Shown piece after piece: positions 7,121 to 14,287 of a stretch of DNA of 17,643 nucleotides (position 1 is its first letter; every line of letters starts with the position of its first letter). The translations under genes and the position numbers were made by a program. The stretch spans positions 1 through 17,643 of the forward strand of contig JAJDDU010000205.1 of the NCBI GenBank assembly GCA_029260155.1, read 5' to 3'. The notes beneath the pieces are model-generated. The model was not told where the DNA came from. It worked only from the letters and a program-made list of their open reading frames with translations, and did no database searches. Source of the stretch: Phycisphaerae bacterium. GTDB lineage: Bacteria > Planctomycetota > Phycisphaerae > UBA1845.

Positions 7121-8101
7121 ATGGTTCGAAATTCGCTCTTGTGTTTCGCGATGATGACAGCCGCGGCGTGCGTCGCCCGCGGACAGGTAGCGATTTCGTA
7201 TTCGCCCACCACGCTCGAGCCGGGCGCTGCGACGGAGCTGACCATGACCCTGACGGACACGTCGGGCGATGTTGGGGGCTTTGGTGCGATCATTCTGACG
7301 TTTGAATTGTCGGATGGGACGACGCTGGACGGATTCTCTTGGATACCGGAGGAATTCGCGGACCCAGGGATTTGGGTTACGGAAATCAACCTCGGAGGCA
7401 CCCCAGATGACACCCGCCCGCAAATGCTGGCGACACGTTTCGCATCTGGTCTTGCGGTCGATCCCGGCGGATCGGTTGACGTCGCGTTGCTCACCGTGAC
7501 GGTGTCTGCGGACGCGGCTGGAACAACGCAGGCGATCACCGCGATCCCCGACGGTTCCGATGCGACGATATTGGACTCGGAGGTCCGTTCACTGGAAATC
7601 GATTCCGGAGCCACCTTCACTGTGACGGTGAGTGAGGCCGACGGCGGCAACGGCGGATCGGGTGGAAACGGTGGATCGGGCGGCGGCGGTTCACCAGGTG
7701 CGGACCCCGGAGATTCGCCGGACGACGGCGGTGGTAATACGCCGGAAGGTGATGATCCCGACGCGACGGATGACAACGGGGGGCAGGCACCTGGTACTGA
7801 TGATACGAATGACCCCGGCGCAGACCCGGATCCCGACGCCCCCGATGCCACGGCGGACGACGACGTAACGGTCGACGACGACCCGGACGCGGGCGGCGGC
7901 GAAGATGACACCACGAACGGCGGTGGCGACACAGGCCCGTCCGACGGCGCTGACGATTCGCTCGACGATGAGCCCGCCGACGATGCCGCAACGAGCACGC
8001 CTGGACCGATGCCCGTCTGCGGACCGGGAATGATCGGTCCGGGGCTCTTCACATTTGCTCTGCTATCTGTTATGAAGCTGCACAGGCGTAGCTGGCGGTA
8101 G
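7121..8101 (+). CDS. Secreted protein: cohesin-like domain, Asp/Gly-rich linker, CGPG-type C-terminal anchor
   Basis: The product has 326 residues. A signal peptide (about 1-21, 'MVRNSLLCFAMMTAAACVAR' then GQ) precedes a beta domain (about 22-170) with cohesin-like features: 'ATELTMTLTDTSGDVGGFG', 'AIILTFEL' and 'VDVALLTVTVSADAAGT'. From about residue 172 to 295 the chain is low-complexity: a Gly/Asn/Ser repeat (DNA repeat at 7643-7678), then a highly acidic Asp/Pro/Gly stretch that is probably extended and calcium-binding or spacer-like. The C-terminus has Cys-Gly-Pro-Gly, a hydrophobic helix ('MIGPGLFTFALLSVM') and a basic end (KLHRRSWR). This three-part plan matches C-terminal sorting signals but lacks the Pro-Glu-Pro of PEP-CTERM; it is closer in style to Cys/Gly-type tails such as MYXO-CTERM. 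It may be secreted and anchored by a different sorting enzyme from its neighbour. No catalytic domain is visible. Confidence 0.85.
   Translation: MVRNSLLCFAMMTAAACVARGQVAISYSPTTLEPGAATELTMTLTDTSGDVGGFGAIILTFELSDGTTLDGFSWIPEEFADPGIWVTEINLGGTPDDTRPQMLATRFASGLAVDPGGSVDVALLTVTVSADAAGTTQAITAIPDGSDATILDSEVRSLEIDSGATFTVTVSEADGGNGGSGGNGGSGGGGSPGADPGDSPDDGGGNTPEGDDPDATDDNGGQAPGTDDTNDPGADPDPDAPDATADDDVTVDDDPDAGGGEDDTTNGGGDTGPSDGADDSLDDEPADDAATSTPGPMPVCGPGMIGPGLFTFALLSVMKLHRRSWR
7643..7678 (+). repeat. Two 18-bp tandem repeats encoding GGNGGS units
   Basis: GGCGGCAACGGCGGATCG is followed at once by GGTGGAAACGGTGGATCG, then a partial third unit. The differences are all synonymous, so the peptide repeat is kept while the DNA diverges, which points to selection on the flexible linker. 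Confidence 0.7.
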
Positions 8102-8154
8102 GTTGCCGCTTGCTGCGGCGTTTGCTGTCGCTGTTGATGTGTTGCGCCGGTGAG

Positions 8155-8173
8155 GATGCGCGCGGTGCGCATC
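8155..8173 (+). terminator. Hairpin between the CGPG-tail gene and the ACT gene
   Basis: GATGCGC and GCGCATC form a 7-bp stem with a five-base loop, 53 bases after the stop codon at 8101. There is no T-run directly after it, so its role in termination is uncertain. Confidence 0.3.
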
Positions 8174-8212
8174 GGTGACTCGGGCTGGCACTTTCGCTTG
8201 TTTCAGATTGTT

Positions 8213-8216
8213 GGAG
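8213..8216 (+). promoter_or_regulatory. Ribosome binding site supporting a TTG start
   Basis: GGAG is spaced seven bases from the TTG at 8224. No in-frame ATG lies nearby upstream, and the first ACT beta strand begins right after the TTG, so the rare start codon is well supported. Confidence 0.6.
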
Positions 8217-8223
8217 TTAGACG

Positions 8224-8667
8224 TTGGAAAGCAAGACACAGTTCTCCGTGTTTCTCGTGAATAGGCCTGACGTGCTCGCGCAAGTGTGTCGCAAGCTGGC
8301 TCAAGAGAAGATCAACATCATCGCGCTGACCATGACGGAGAGTCAGGAGCACGGCGTACTCCGTTTGGTGGCTGCCAGTGCGGCACGTGCGCGGGCGGCG
8401 CTCAAGAAGATGAACGCTGCTTTCACGGAGACGCCTGTTTTTGCGGTCGAGATGGCCAACAGCCCCGGCGCTGCGGCCGATGTGTGCGAGAAACTCGCCG
8501 CAGCCAAGGTGTCGATCAACTACATGTACTGTAGCACCGCCGGTGCGGGGGGCGCTATCGGTATCTTCCGCGTTGGCAACGTTGAGAAGGCCAAGCGAAC
8601 GCTGGCCGCCAAGCCGAAGACCAATCGCGACAAGCGTGTTCTCAAGCGTCAGCCCTCCCGCCGCTAG
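8224..8667 (+). CDS. Tandem ACT-domain protein
   Basis: The 147-residue product starts at TTG with a GGAG site. Two ACT folds are visible. The first (about residues 5-70) opens with 'TQFSVFLVNRPDVLAQVCRK' and 'INIIALTMTE'. The second (about 74-135) has 'FAVEMANSPGAAADVCEKLA' and 'VSINYMYCSTAG'. Each has the strand-helix-strand start with the 'RPG/SPG'-like turn, although the first has RPD. ACT domains bind amino acids or other small ligands; free-standing pairs usually act as sensors or regulatory subunits. The tail after residue 125 is Lys/Arg-rich ('KAKRTLAAKPKTNRDKRVLK'), possibly for nucleic-acid or acidic-partner contact. The aminotransferase gene converges on it, so a shared amino-acid theme is possible, but the two are not co-transcribed. 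Ligand unknown. Confidence 0.88.
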   Translation: MESKTQFSVFLVNRPDVLAQVCRKLAQEKINIIALTMTESQEHGVLRLVAASAARARAALKKMNAAFTETPVFAVEMANSPGAAADVCEKLAAAKVSINYMYCSTAGAGGAIGIFRVGNVEKAKRTLAAKPKTNRDKRVLKRQPSRR

Positions 8668-8689
8668 CCGGGCGCGCGTATTGCGTTTT

Positions 8690-8720
8690 GGGTGCCATGC
8701 CCGCGTTTGCGTGGGCATGG
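8690..8720. repeat. REP-like palindromic element, copy 1
   Basis: The unit is GGGTG followed by an imperfect palindrome with an 8-bp stem (CCATGCCC at 8695-8702 with GGGCATGG at 8713-8720, loop GCGTTTGCGT). It lies 22 bases past the ACT gene's stop, between convergent genes. Its inverted partner lies 18 bases away. Confidence 0.6.
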
Positions 8721-8738
8721 TTCGGCGGCTTCTGAGCT

Positions 8739-8768
8739 CATGGCCACGCAAGCGCGGCCATGCCACCC
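8739..8768. repeat. REP-like palindromic element, copy 2, inverted
   Basis: Read on the minus strand, this 30-base unit matches copy 1 at all but about four positions. It has the same GGGTG head, a CATGGCC/GGCCATG stem and a TTGCGTGG core. Two of the differences are paired in the stem (C to G on one arm, G to C on the other), so the hairpin is preserved. The pair may also serve as a two-way transcription stop between the converging genes. Confidence 0.6.
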
Positions 8769-8790
8769 GTGTGCCACTGGAAAGACACGA

Positions 8791-10095
8791 CTATCCCTCG
8801 ACGGCGGCGACAGCCTGCTCGAAGAGGTCAATCCCCGTTTTCAGTTCGTCCTCGGTGATGCACAGTGGCGGGGCGAATCGCATGCCGGTCTCGCCGCATC
8901 CCAGGAGGATTAGACCTCGGTAGAACGCGTCCGTTGCGATTGCGTTTCGGCGTTCCTGCGAAGGTTTTCCGTCGTTTCCGTAGACGGTCAAACCGGTCAT
9001 TAATCCGAGCCCGCGAACATCGCCGATGGCGGAGTGTCGGTTGCAGATTTCGGTCAGCCGTTCGCGTAGTTGCATTCCCAGCCGGCCGGCGTTTTCCATG
9101 TAGCCGTTTTCGACGAGTTCGAGGGTGGTCACCGCGGCTGCGCAGGAGATGGGGTTCCCGCCGAAGGTGCTGCCGTGCACACCGGGCGGCCAGGCCATGA
9201 TATCTTCGGGCGCGAGAAACGCGCCGATGGGCATGCCGCTGCCCATGCCTTTGGCGACGCAGAGGATGTCCGGCACGACGTCGAAGTGATCGCAGGCGAA
9301 CCACTTGCCGGTACGTCCTATCCCCGACTGGATTTCGTCGCCGACCATGAGGATTCCGTGCTCGTCACACAGTGCGCGCAAGTCCTTGATGAAGGACGCC
9401 TCGGGGACGATGTATCCGCCCTCACCCTGCATGCACTCGACGAAGATGGCGGCGACCTCCTGCGGGTCTGCCTGACGGCGGAAGAGTTCTTCGATGCCGG
9501 AAATGTCGCCGTAGGGCGCGTGCGCGACCATGGGGATCAGCGGGTGGAACCCCGCCTTCTGTCGGGCCTTTGAGCTGGTCAAGGAGAGCGCACCCATGGT
9601 TCTACCGTGGAACGCTCCGTGAAAAGCAATGAACCACTTGCGCCCCGTGGCGTGGCGGGCGAGTTTCATGGCGCCTTCGACGGCTTCTGCACCGCTGTTG
9701 GTGAGGAAGACGCGTTTGGGTTTGTCGCCTGGGGCGATCTCAGCGAGCTTCTCGCAGAGGCGGATCATGGGTTCGTAGTAGAAATCGCTGCCGCACATGT
9801 GGATGAGTTTTTCGGCTTGTTTTTGAATGGTCTCGACGACTTTGGGATGTGCGTGCCCGCTTGCACAGACGGCGATGCCCGCTGCGAAATCGAGAAACAG
9901 ATTTCCGTCGACGTCTTCGACCACGCAACCGCGTGCCCGCTCAGCGACCAACGGGAAGTCGCGGGTATAGGAAGGCGATGTCACGCGGTGGTCGCGTTCG
10001 ATGGCCAACTTCGCCTTGGGGCCTGGAAGTTCGGTTCGGAGGTTCGGGGCTGATCCGAGTGGGTTGTTCGTAGCGGCGACATTCGTGGTGGACAT
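8791..10095 (-). CDS. Class III PLP aminotransferase (acetylornithine / 4-aminobutyrate type)
   Basis: The product has 434 residues, normal for the family. The ATG at 10095 is preceded by AGGAG at a spacing of eight. Motifs in order are 'DVDGNLFLDFAAGIAV' (about 61-76), the phosphate-binding 'TNSGAEAVEGAMKLAR' (132-147), 'AFHGAFHGRTMGALSLT' (157-173), the cofactor Asp in 'MVGDEIQSGIGRTG' (Asp253), the Schiff-base lysine in 'VAKGMGSGMPIGAF' (Lys282) and 'GSTFGGNP' (308-315). These enzymes move an amino group from acetylornithine, GABA or related omega-amines to 2-oxoglutarate via pyridoxal phosphate in the cytoplasm. The overall look ('CMQGEGGYIVPEASFIKDLR', 'LLGCGETGMRFAPPL') is nearer the GabT/ArgD-like group than ornithine aminotransferase. 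Substrate cannot be fixed from sequence alone, and no arginine or GABA genes are adjacent. All key residues are present. Confidence 0.93.
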   Translation of the reverse strand: MSTTNVAATNNPLGSAPNLRTELPGPKAKLAIERDHRVTSPSYTRDFPLVAERARGCVVEDVDGNLFLDFAAGIAVCASGHAHPKVVETIQKQAEKLIHMCGSDFYYEPMIRLCEKLAEIAPGDKPKRVFLTNSGAEAVEGAMKLARHATGRKWFIAFHGAFHGRTMGALSLTSSKARQKAGFHPLIPMVAHAPYGDISGIEELFRRQADPQEVAAIFVECMQGEGGYIVPEASFIKDLRALCDEHGILMVGDEIQSGIGRTGKWFACDHFDVVPDILCVAKGMGSGMPIGAFLAPEDIMAWPPGVHGSTFGGNPISCAAAVTTLELVENGYMENAGRLGMQLRERLTEICNRHSAIGDVRGLGLMTGLTVYGNDGKPSQERRNAIATDAFYRGLILLGCGETGMRFAPPLCITEDELKTGIDLFEQAVAAVEG

Positions 10096-10103
10096 CGAGT
10101 ATG

Positions 10104-10108
10104 CTCCT
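10104..10108 (-). promoter_or_regulatory. Ribosome binding site of the aminotransferase gene
   Basis: AGGAG on the minus strand lies eight bases before the ATG at 10095. The 232 bases between this start and the next gene's stop at 10328 hold no other clear feature. Confidence 0.65.
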
Positions 10109-10327
10109 GTGGGTGGTGTCGTGTTGAACCGTGCGTGCGTCCGGTGACGCCGCCGTCAGGATTCCCAATTGGCAAGCGTCGTGCCAACTCGCGTTGCAAA
10201 AACACTCGCCGCGGGTGGCCGACCGCTGCACCGCAGTTACGATCGTGGTTGGACTATAACCCGTTCTGCTCGTCTCTGCACGGCAGGAACGGGGTTAGGA
10301 ACCGTGTGCGGTTGTTCGCGCATGGGT

Positions 10328-11920
10328 CTATTGGCGCGTGGCCAGGAGCAATTGCACATTCCCATAGAGCGACGGTTCGGTGGCCTCGATGACCGAGAGG
10401 ACGAAGCCGCGGTTTTGAAAAGCCCGAAGGAGCGTCGTGTGTGAGGGATCGTGGCTCTGATGCGTGGCCAAGACCCAGCAACGTCGCCCGGCGCTGCGGA
10501 TCGCCGTGTCCAAGAAAGCCTCGTAATCGAAACCGGATGCCAGCACCGTGCCGTTTTCGACGGGGGTGAAGTGAAACGAGTGGCTGGGCTGCCCCAGGTA
10601 ATAACGCACACAGGGGGTCGCGCCGGTGCCGACGACGACCTGATCGCCCGGCGTTCGTTGTGTCGCGAGTGTGTTCAACATCGCCGGAAAATCGTGGAGG
10701 ACCCAGTACCTGTGCGACAGCGGCACCTGAACCATGAAGGCAGCCGGTGCGAGCGTCACCAGCAACGCCACGAGAATGCCTGGAGCGCCTTTCTGCAGCA
10801 ACGCGAGCGAGAACGCACGGCAAATCCGCACGATTCCGGAGGCGAACACCAGCGCCAGCGGCGGTGCCCAATACATCATCATACGCGGGAGGCCAAACGG
10901 ATAGCGATGTGCGACCGCAGCGGCGAGCATCAGAATCCATGGAACGAACACCCACCAAGCCACCGCAATCCGGCCACGTCGCGGCCATGTGACGATTCCT
11001 ATCATCGCGATTGCCCAGACGGCGGCACCTGCGAACGCCTTCTCCACAATGGTCGGCATCCAATCGAAGGGTATCACAACGACCGCCGTACTGGTAGCAG
11101 CGTATGCCCCCGCCCGAAGCCAGTTCTGCGGATCGTCCCATTGAATGAACCAGTTGCCCATGTAGCTATCGAGCGCCGTGCCGCCGGCTTGGCCACCGGC
11201 GCTTGTGCGCAGCAGCCACCATGCCGATGACGCGAGCAAGGCGAGCCCGCAAGCTCCGATCACCACTTGCCGCCGCCGCGCCCCAGATCGCGGCTGCAAA
11301 ACGAGCAACGACCCCGCGAGCGCCGCTGCGGGGAAGATCGCCCCGTAGCCAATCCACGGAGCTACGAGACATGTCAACGGGATACCGACGGTTGGAAGCC
11401 ATCGATGTCCCCCTCGTGGCGATCGACTGAGGCTGAACACCATCCAAGCCAACAGAACCGAAGCGAATGCCTCGAACTCGTATTGCTTGAGCTCCCGTGA
11501 CCAAATCACGAGCATGACGCTCGACGCGCACGCCGCCGTTCCCGCGAGCGCGATCGTTCTCGGTGCGGTCAAGGTTCGAGCAACCAGATAGACTAGGGGG
11601 ACAACTGCAATGCCACACAGGACCGAGAAGAGACGATAGCCGATTTCCGGGGGAGACACGACGTCACCGAGCAACTGCACGACAACCGCGAACAGCGGAG
11701 GCAAGGGTAGGTCAGTTTGGTGCAAGAGATCCTGCCAGGTGCGGTCCTCAACAGCCTGTGCGACCCAGGCTTCGTCGCGCCAGAAGGGGCGGTCGGCCAG
11801 GCCCCATGAACGCACGAAGAGTCCCCAGCCGAAAACGCCACAGAGGGTGCAGTAGAATAGCAATCTTGTGCGCCTGGTCACCGACTCCACACTCCCGCCC
11901 ACGTCGGCGCTTCGGAGCAA
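10328..11920 (-). CDS. GT-C-fold membrane glycosyltransferase-like protein (PMT/ArnT type)
   Basis: The product is about 530 residues with roughly ten hydrophobic helices. The first helix ('LLFYCTLCGVFGWGLF', about 20-36) is followed by 'RPFWRDEAWVAQAV', whose Asp49-Glu50 sit in the first outer loop as in PMT/ArnT-family GT-C enzymes that use polyprenyl-phosphate sugar donors. A cluster of helices runs to about residue 400, then a soluble C-terminal domain of about 130 residues ('YWVLHDFPAMLNTLATQR', 'GDQVVVGTGATPCVRYYL') faces the outside. The longest frame starts at a TTG (11920) without a clear ribosome site; GTG codons at 11890 or 11881, with GGAG nearby, are alternatives. It follows the RNase E/G gene by about 40 bases and is probably co-transcribed. 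Acceptor and sugar are unknown; the exact subfamily is less certain than the fold. Confidence 0.8.
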   Translation of the reverse strand: MLRSADVGGSVESVTRRTRLLFYCTLCGVFGWGLFVRSWGLADRPFWRDEAWVAQAVEDRTWQDLLHQTDLPLPPLFAVVVQLLGDVVSPPEIGYRLFSVLCGIAVVPLVYLVARTLTAPRTIALAGTAACASSVMLVIWSRELKQYEFEAFASVLLAWMVFSLSRSPRGGHRWLPTVGIPLTCLVAPWIGYGAIFPAAALAGSLLVLQPRSGARRRQVVIGACGLALLASSAWWLLRTSAGGQAGGTALDSYMGNWFIQWDDPQNWLRAGAYAATSTAVVVIPFDWMPTIVEKAFAGAAVWAIAMIGIVTWPRRGRIAVAWWVFVPWILMLAAAVAHRYPFGLPRMMMYWAPPLALVFASGIVRICRAFSLALLQKGAPGILVALLVTLAPAAFMVQVPLSHRYWVLHDFPAMLNTLATQRTPGDQVVVGTGATPCVRYYLGQPSHSFHFTPVENGTVLASGFDYEAFLDTAIRSAGRRCWVLATHQSHDPSHTTLLRAFQNRGFVLSVIEATEPSLYGNVQLLLATRQ

Positions 11921-11962
11921 GGTTGCGACCGTCTGGCAGTGCGGGGAGGCGCACTGGACTCA

Positions 11963-14287
11963 TCAATCGAATTCGGTGAAGAGTCTCGTAACCCGTCCGT
12001 GCGAATCCTGGGCGCTGTAGTCCTGGCGGTCCCAGGTGGCTGAGGGATCGCTGCGGATACTGATCGCCTTGCCCGTTCCGGTCTCCAGCTCGTGAAGGAC
12101 GGCCCGCTTGCGGTTTTGCAATTCGAAGGCGACGTCCGGCGCCACCGTGACGGTGAGCTTGACGACGTTTTCGTGATAGATGGCCTTTTGAATGTTGCGG
12201 AGTACGTGCAGGGTCATGGACTCCGGCGTTTTGACCAACCCGCTGCCCGCACAATGCGGACAATCCGCGTAGATTCCGCCCTTGATCGACGGTCCTTGGC
12301 GCTGGCGGGTAAGTTCGATGAGACCGAACTGGCTCATTCGGAGGATGCGTGCCCGCTCCTTGTGCTTCTTAAGTTGGTCGCGCAGTTCGCGTTCGACAGC
12401 CCGCTTGTGTCGGTCGTAACGCATGTCGATGAAATCGCAGACCACCAGCCCACCGAGGTCGCGCAATCGCAGTTGCCTGGCGATCTCCCTGGCGGCGTGG
12501 ATATTGGTTTGGTAGGCGGTCTCTTCCTCGCCCTCGGCCGTGCGTAACCGGCCGCTGTTGACGTCGATCGCAACGAGCGCTTCGGTCTGATCGATGACGA
12601 TGCTTCCGCCGCTGCTGAGTTTGACGTGGCGGGAGTGGATGGCCTCGATTTGCTCCTCGACCCCATAGTGGTGGAAGATGGGCACGTGGCTCTCATAGAC
12701 TTGGATGATGTCTTGTGATGCGCGGGGCATGGCGATGCGCAGGAATTCCCGTGCCCGCTTGGCTGTGTCTTCGCTGTCCACGATGATGCGATCGAAGTCG
12801 CTGGTGAAGACGTCACGTATGGTTCGTGTGATCAGGTCGGACTCGCGGTATAGCGTGGCCGGTGCCTTTGTTGATCGCACGCGTTGGGCGACGGTCTTCC
12901 ACAAGCGCTGCAGATAGTTGAGGTCTCTTTGTAGGTCTCGTTTGGTGCGTCCCTCGCCTGCGGTTCGTAGAATGAAGCCCATGTCGTTGGGTAGGTCGAG
13001 TTCTGAGAGGACGTCGCGCATGGCGCGCCTCGCTTCATCGTCCTCGATTTTTCGGGAAACGCCGAGGCGAGTCATGCCGGGCATCATGACCAGGTAGCTT
13101 CCCGGGATCGATAGATAGGTGGACAGCGTTGGCCCCTTGGTGCCGACGCCCTCCTTGATGACCTGGACGATGACCTCTTGGCCTTTCTTGAAGCACTTTT
13201 GAATCGGGGGGCGATCACGGCGGGGCACTTTCTGGCCGACGCCCTCGAGCTCGGCGGCGCGATCGGAGAAGTACTGTGGCTGCACGTCGGAGATGTGCAG
13301 AAAACCATGCTTGGGCAGGCCGAAGTCAATGAATGCAGCCTGAATGCTGGACTCGACGTTGGTGATTATTCCCTTGTAGATGTTGCCCACGTGGGACAGT
13401 GAGCTGCTGCGCTCTATGAAGAATTCCTCAAGTTTTCGCTCGAAGAGGACGGCGATGCGACACTCGTCGCCGGTCGCTTCGTTGACGATCATCTCGCACC
13501 CGTTTCCGATCCGTGGCTGGGACGTTGCAGGTGCGGCCTTGGGTTTTTCCGGCTTCGGTTCGAGCTTTGGCTTGTCGTTCTCCTGCTCCTCGGTGCGGGC
13601 TTGCCGCGGTTCGGCACTGTCGCGGCGTCTTCTCGGGGGGCGACGTCTCTTGGGGGCGGCTGGCAGCGGCGTGGAAGTTTCGTCCTTCTCCGGCAGCTTC
13701 GCCGCTTTCGCGACGGGGGGCTCATTCGTTCTTTGAGCGGGCTTGTCGGTCTTGGGCGGAGCAACTTCGAGGGTTGCTGTTTCCCGCCGTTGGGCGGGTG
13801 GATTGTTTTCCGATCGCCGGGCATTGGTCGGTCGGGGCGCGGTCTTTTGTGTTTGCCTTGGCGCTTTCGCTCGCTCCTTCTTGACCACGGTCTTCTTGGC
13901 CACTCTCTTGGCGGGCGCTCGAGTGGTGTTCTGCCGCGCCGGCGCCGCGGTGCCGAGCTGCACTTTGCGATAGGCTGCGGCGTCTTCCGGCGACATGCCG
14001 TCCATCTCGGCCACCACATCCTTCGGCAGAGGCCGGGCCGGCGGGAGCTTTGGCGGAGCAGATGATCGTCCGCCTGCGCGTCTCGCGCTCGTGGACGATT
14101 TCTGAGGTGGCCTTGTGCCCTGCGATTGTGCCACGCCGACTGGTTCGCGCGCGTTGTTGGCTGGCGGTATTGTCTTGGTCCACGCGCGTTTGCTTCTTCT
14201 GCGTGGCGCTGCCCGCTTCACGGGCGGTGTGGTTTCTTCGTTTTGTTCTTTCTCGGTCACTGCATTACTCACAACGTTTGTCGCCAT
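11963..14287 (-). CDS. Ribonuclease E/G with long N-terminal disordered extension
   Basis: The product has 774 residues. The ATG at 14287 has GGAG five bases upstream, inside the end of the preceding gene (19-base overlap, likely translational coupling). Residues 1-260 are low-complexity, rich in Lys/Arg/Pro/Ala/Glu, with one more ordered patch 'LPKDVVAEMDGMSPEDAAAY' (87-106). The catalytic core starts at about 262: an S1 RNA-binding domain ('VGNIYKGIITNVESSIQAAF' 300-319, 'KHGFLHISDV' 326-335), a 5'-sensor/RNase H-like region, then the DNase I-like part. The magnesium ligands are Asp575 in 'AIDVNSGR' and Asp618 in 'CDFIDM', with the same 43-residue spacing as E. coli Asp303/Asp346. The zinc-link CPHC (Cys676, Cys679) is 101 residues after Asp575, as in E. 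coli. The enzyme cleaves single-stranded AU-rich RNA in rRNA maturation and mRNA decay. Unlike E. coli RNase E, the unstructured arm is at the N-terminus and the protein ends soon after the core. Confidence 0.95.
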   Translation of the reverse strand: MATNVVSNAVTEKEQNEETTPPVKRAAPRRRSKRAWTKTIPPANNAREPVGVAQSQGTRPPQKSSTSARRAGGRSSAPPKLPPARPLPKDVVAEMDGMSPEDAAAYRKVQLGTAAPARQNTTRAPAKRVAKKTVVKKERAKAPRQTQKTAPRPTNARRSENNPPAQRRETATLEVAPPKTDKPAQRTNEPPVAKAAKLPEKDETSTPLPAAPKRRRPPRRRRDSAEPRQARTEEQENDKPKLEPKPEKPKAAPATSQPRIGNGCEMIVNEATGDECRIAVLFERKLEEFFIERSSSLSHVGNIYKGIITNVESSIQAAFIDFGLPKHGFLHISDVQPQYFSDRAAELEGVGQKVPRRDRPPIQKCFKKGQEVIVQVIKEGVGTKGPTLSTYLSIPGSYLVMMPGMTRLGVSRKIEDDEARRAMRDVLSELDLPNDMGFILRTAGEGRTKRDLQRDLNYLQRLWKTVAQRVRSTKAPATLYRESDLITRTIRDVFTSDFDRIIVDSEDTAKRAREFLRIAMPRASQDIIQVYESHVPIFHHYGVEEQIEAIHSRHVKLSSGGSIVIDQTEALVAIDVNSGRLRTAEGEEETAYQTNIHAAREIARQLRLRDLGGLVVCDFIDMRYDRHKRAVERELRDQLKKHKERARILRMSQFGLIELTRQRQGPSIKGGIYADCPHCAGSGLVKTPESMTLHVLRNIQKAIYHENVVKLTVTVAPDVAFELQNRKRAVLHELETGTGKAISIRSDPSATWDRQDYSAQDSHGRVTRLFTEFD

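Noticed and set aside
6958..8172. 404-residue Ser/Pro-rich open frame on the minus strand
   Set aside because: It is the mirror of the Asp/Gly-rich linker gene; the composition follows from the opposite strand and no domain is visible.
10254..11141. 295-residue frame overlapping the membrane glycosyltransferase-like gene
   Set aside because: Same strand, shifted frame, Arg/Gly-rich with no hydrophobic helices or motifs, unlike the in-frame GT-C protein.
13489..14183. Several Arg- or Ser-rich frames inside the RNase E/G N-terminal region
   Set aside because: GC-rich repetitive coding sequence opens all frames; only the frame continuous with the catalytic core is supported.
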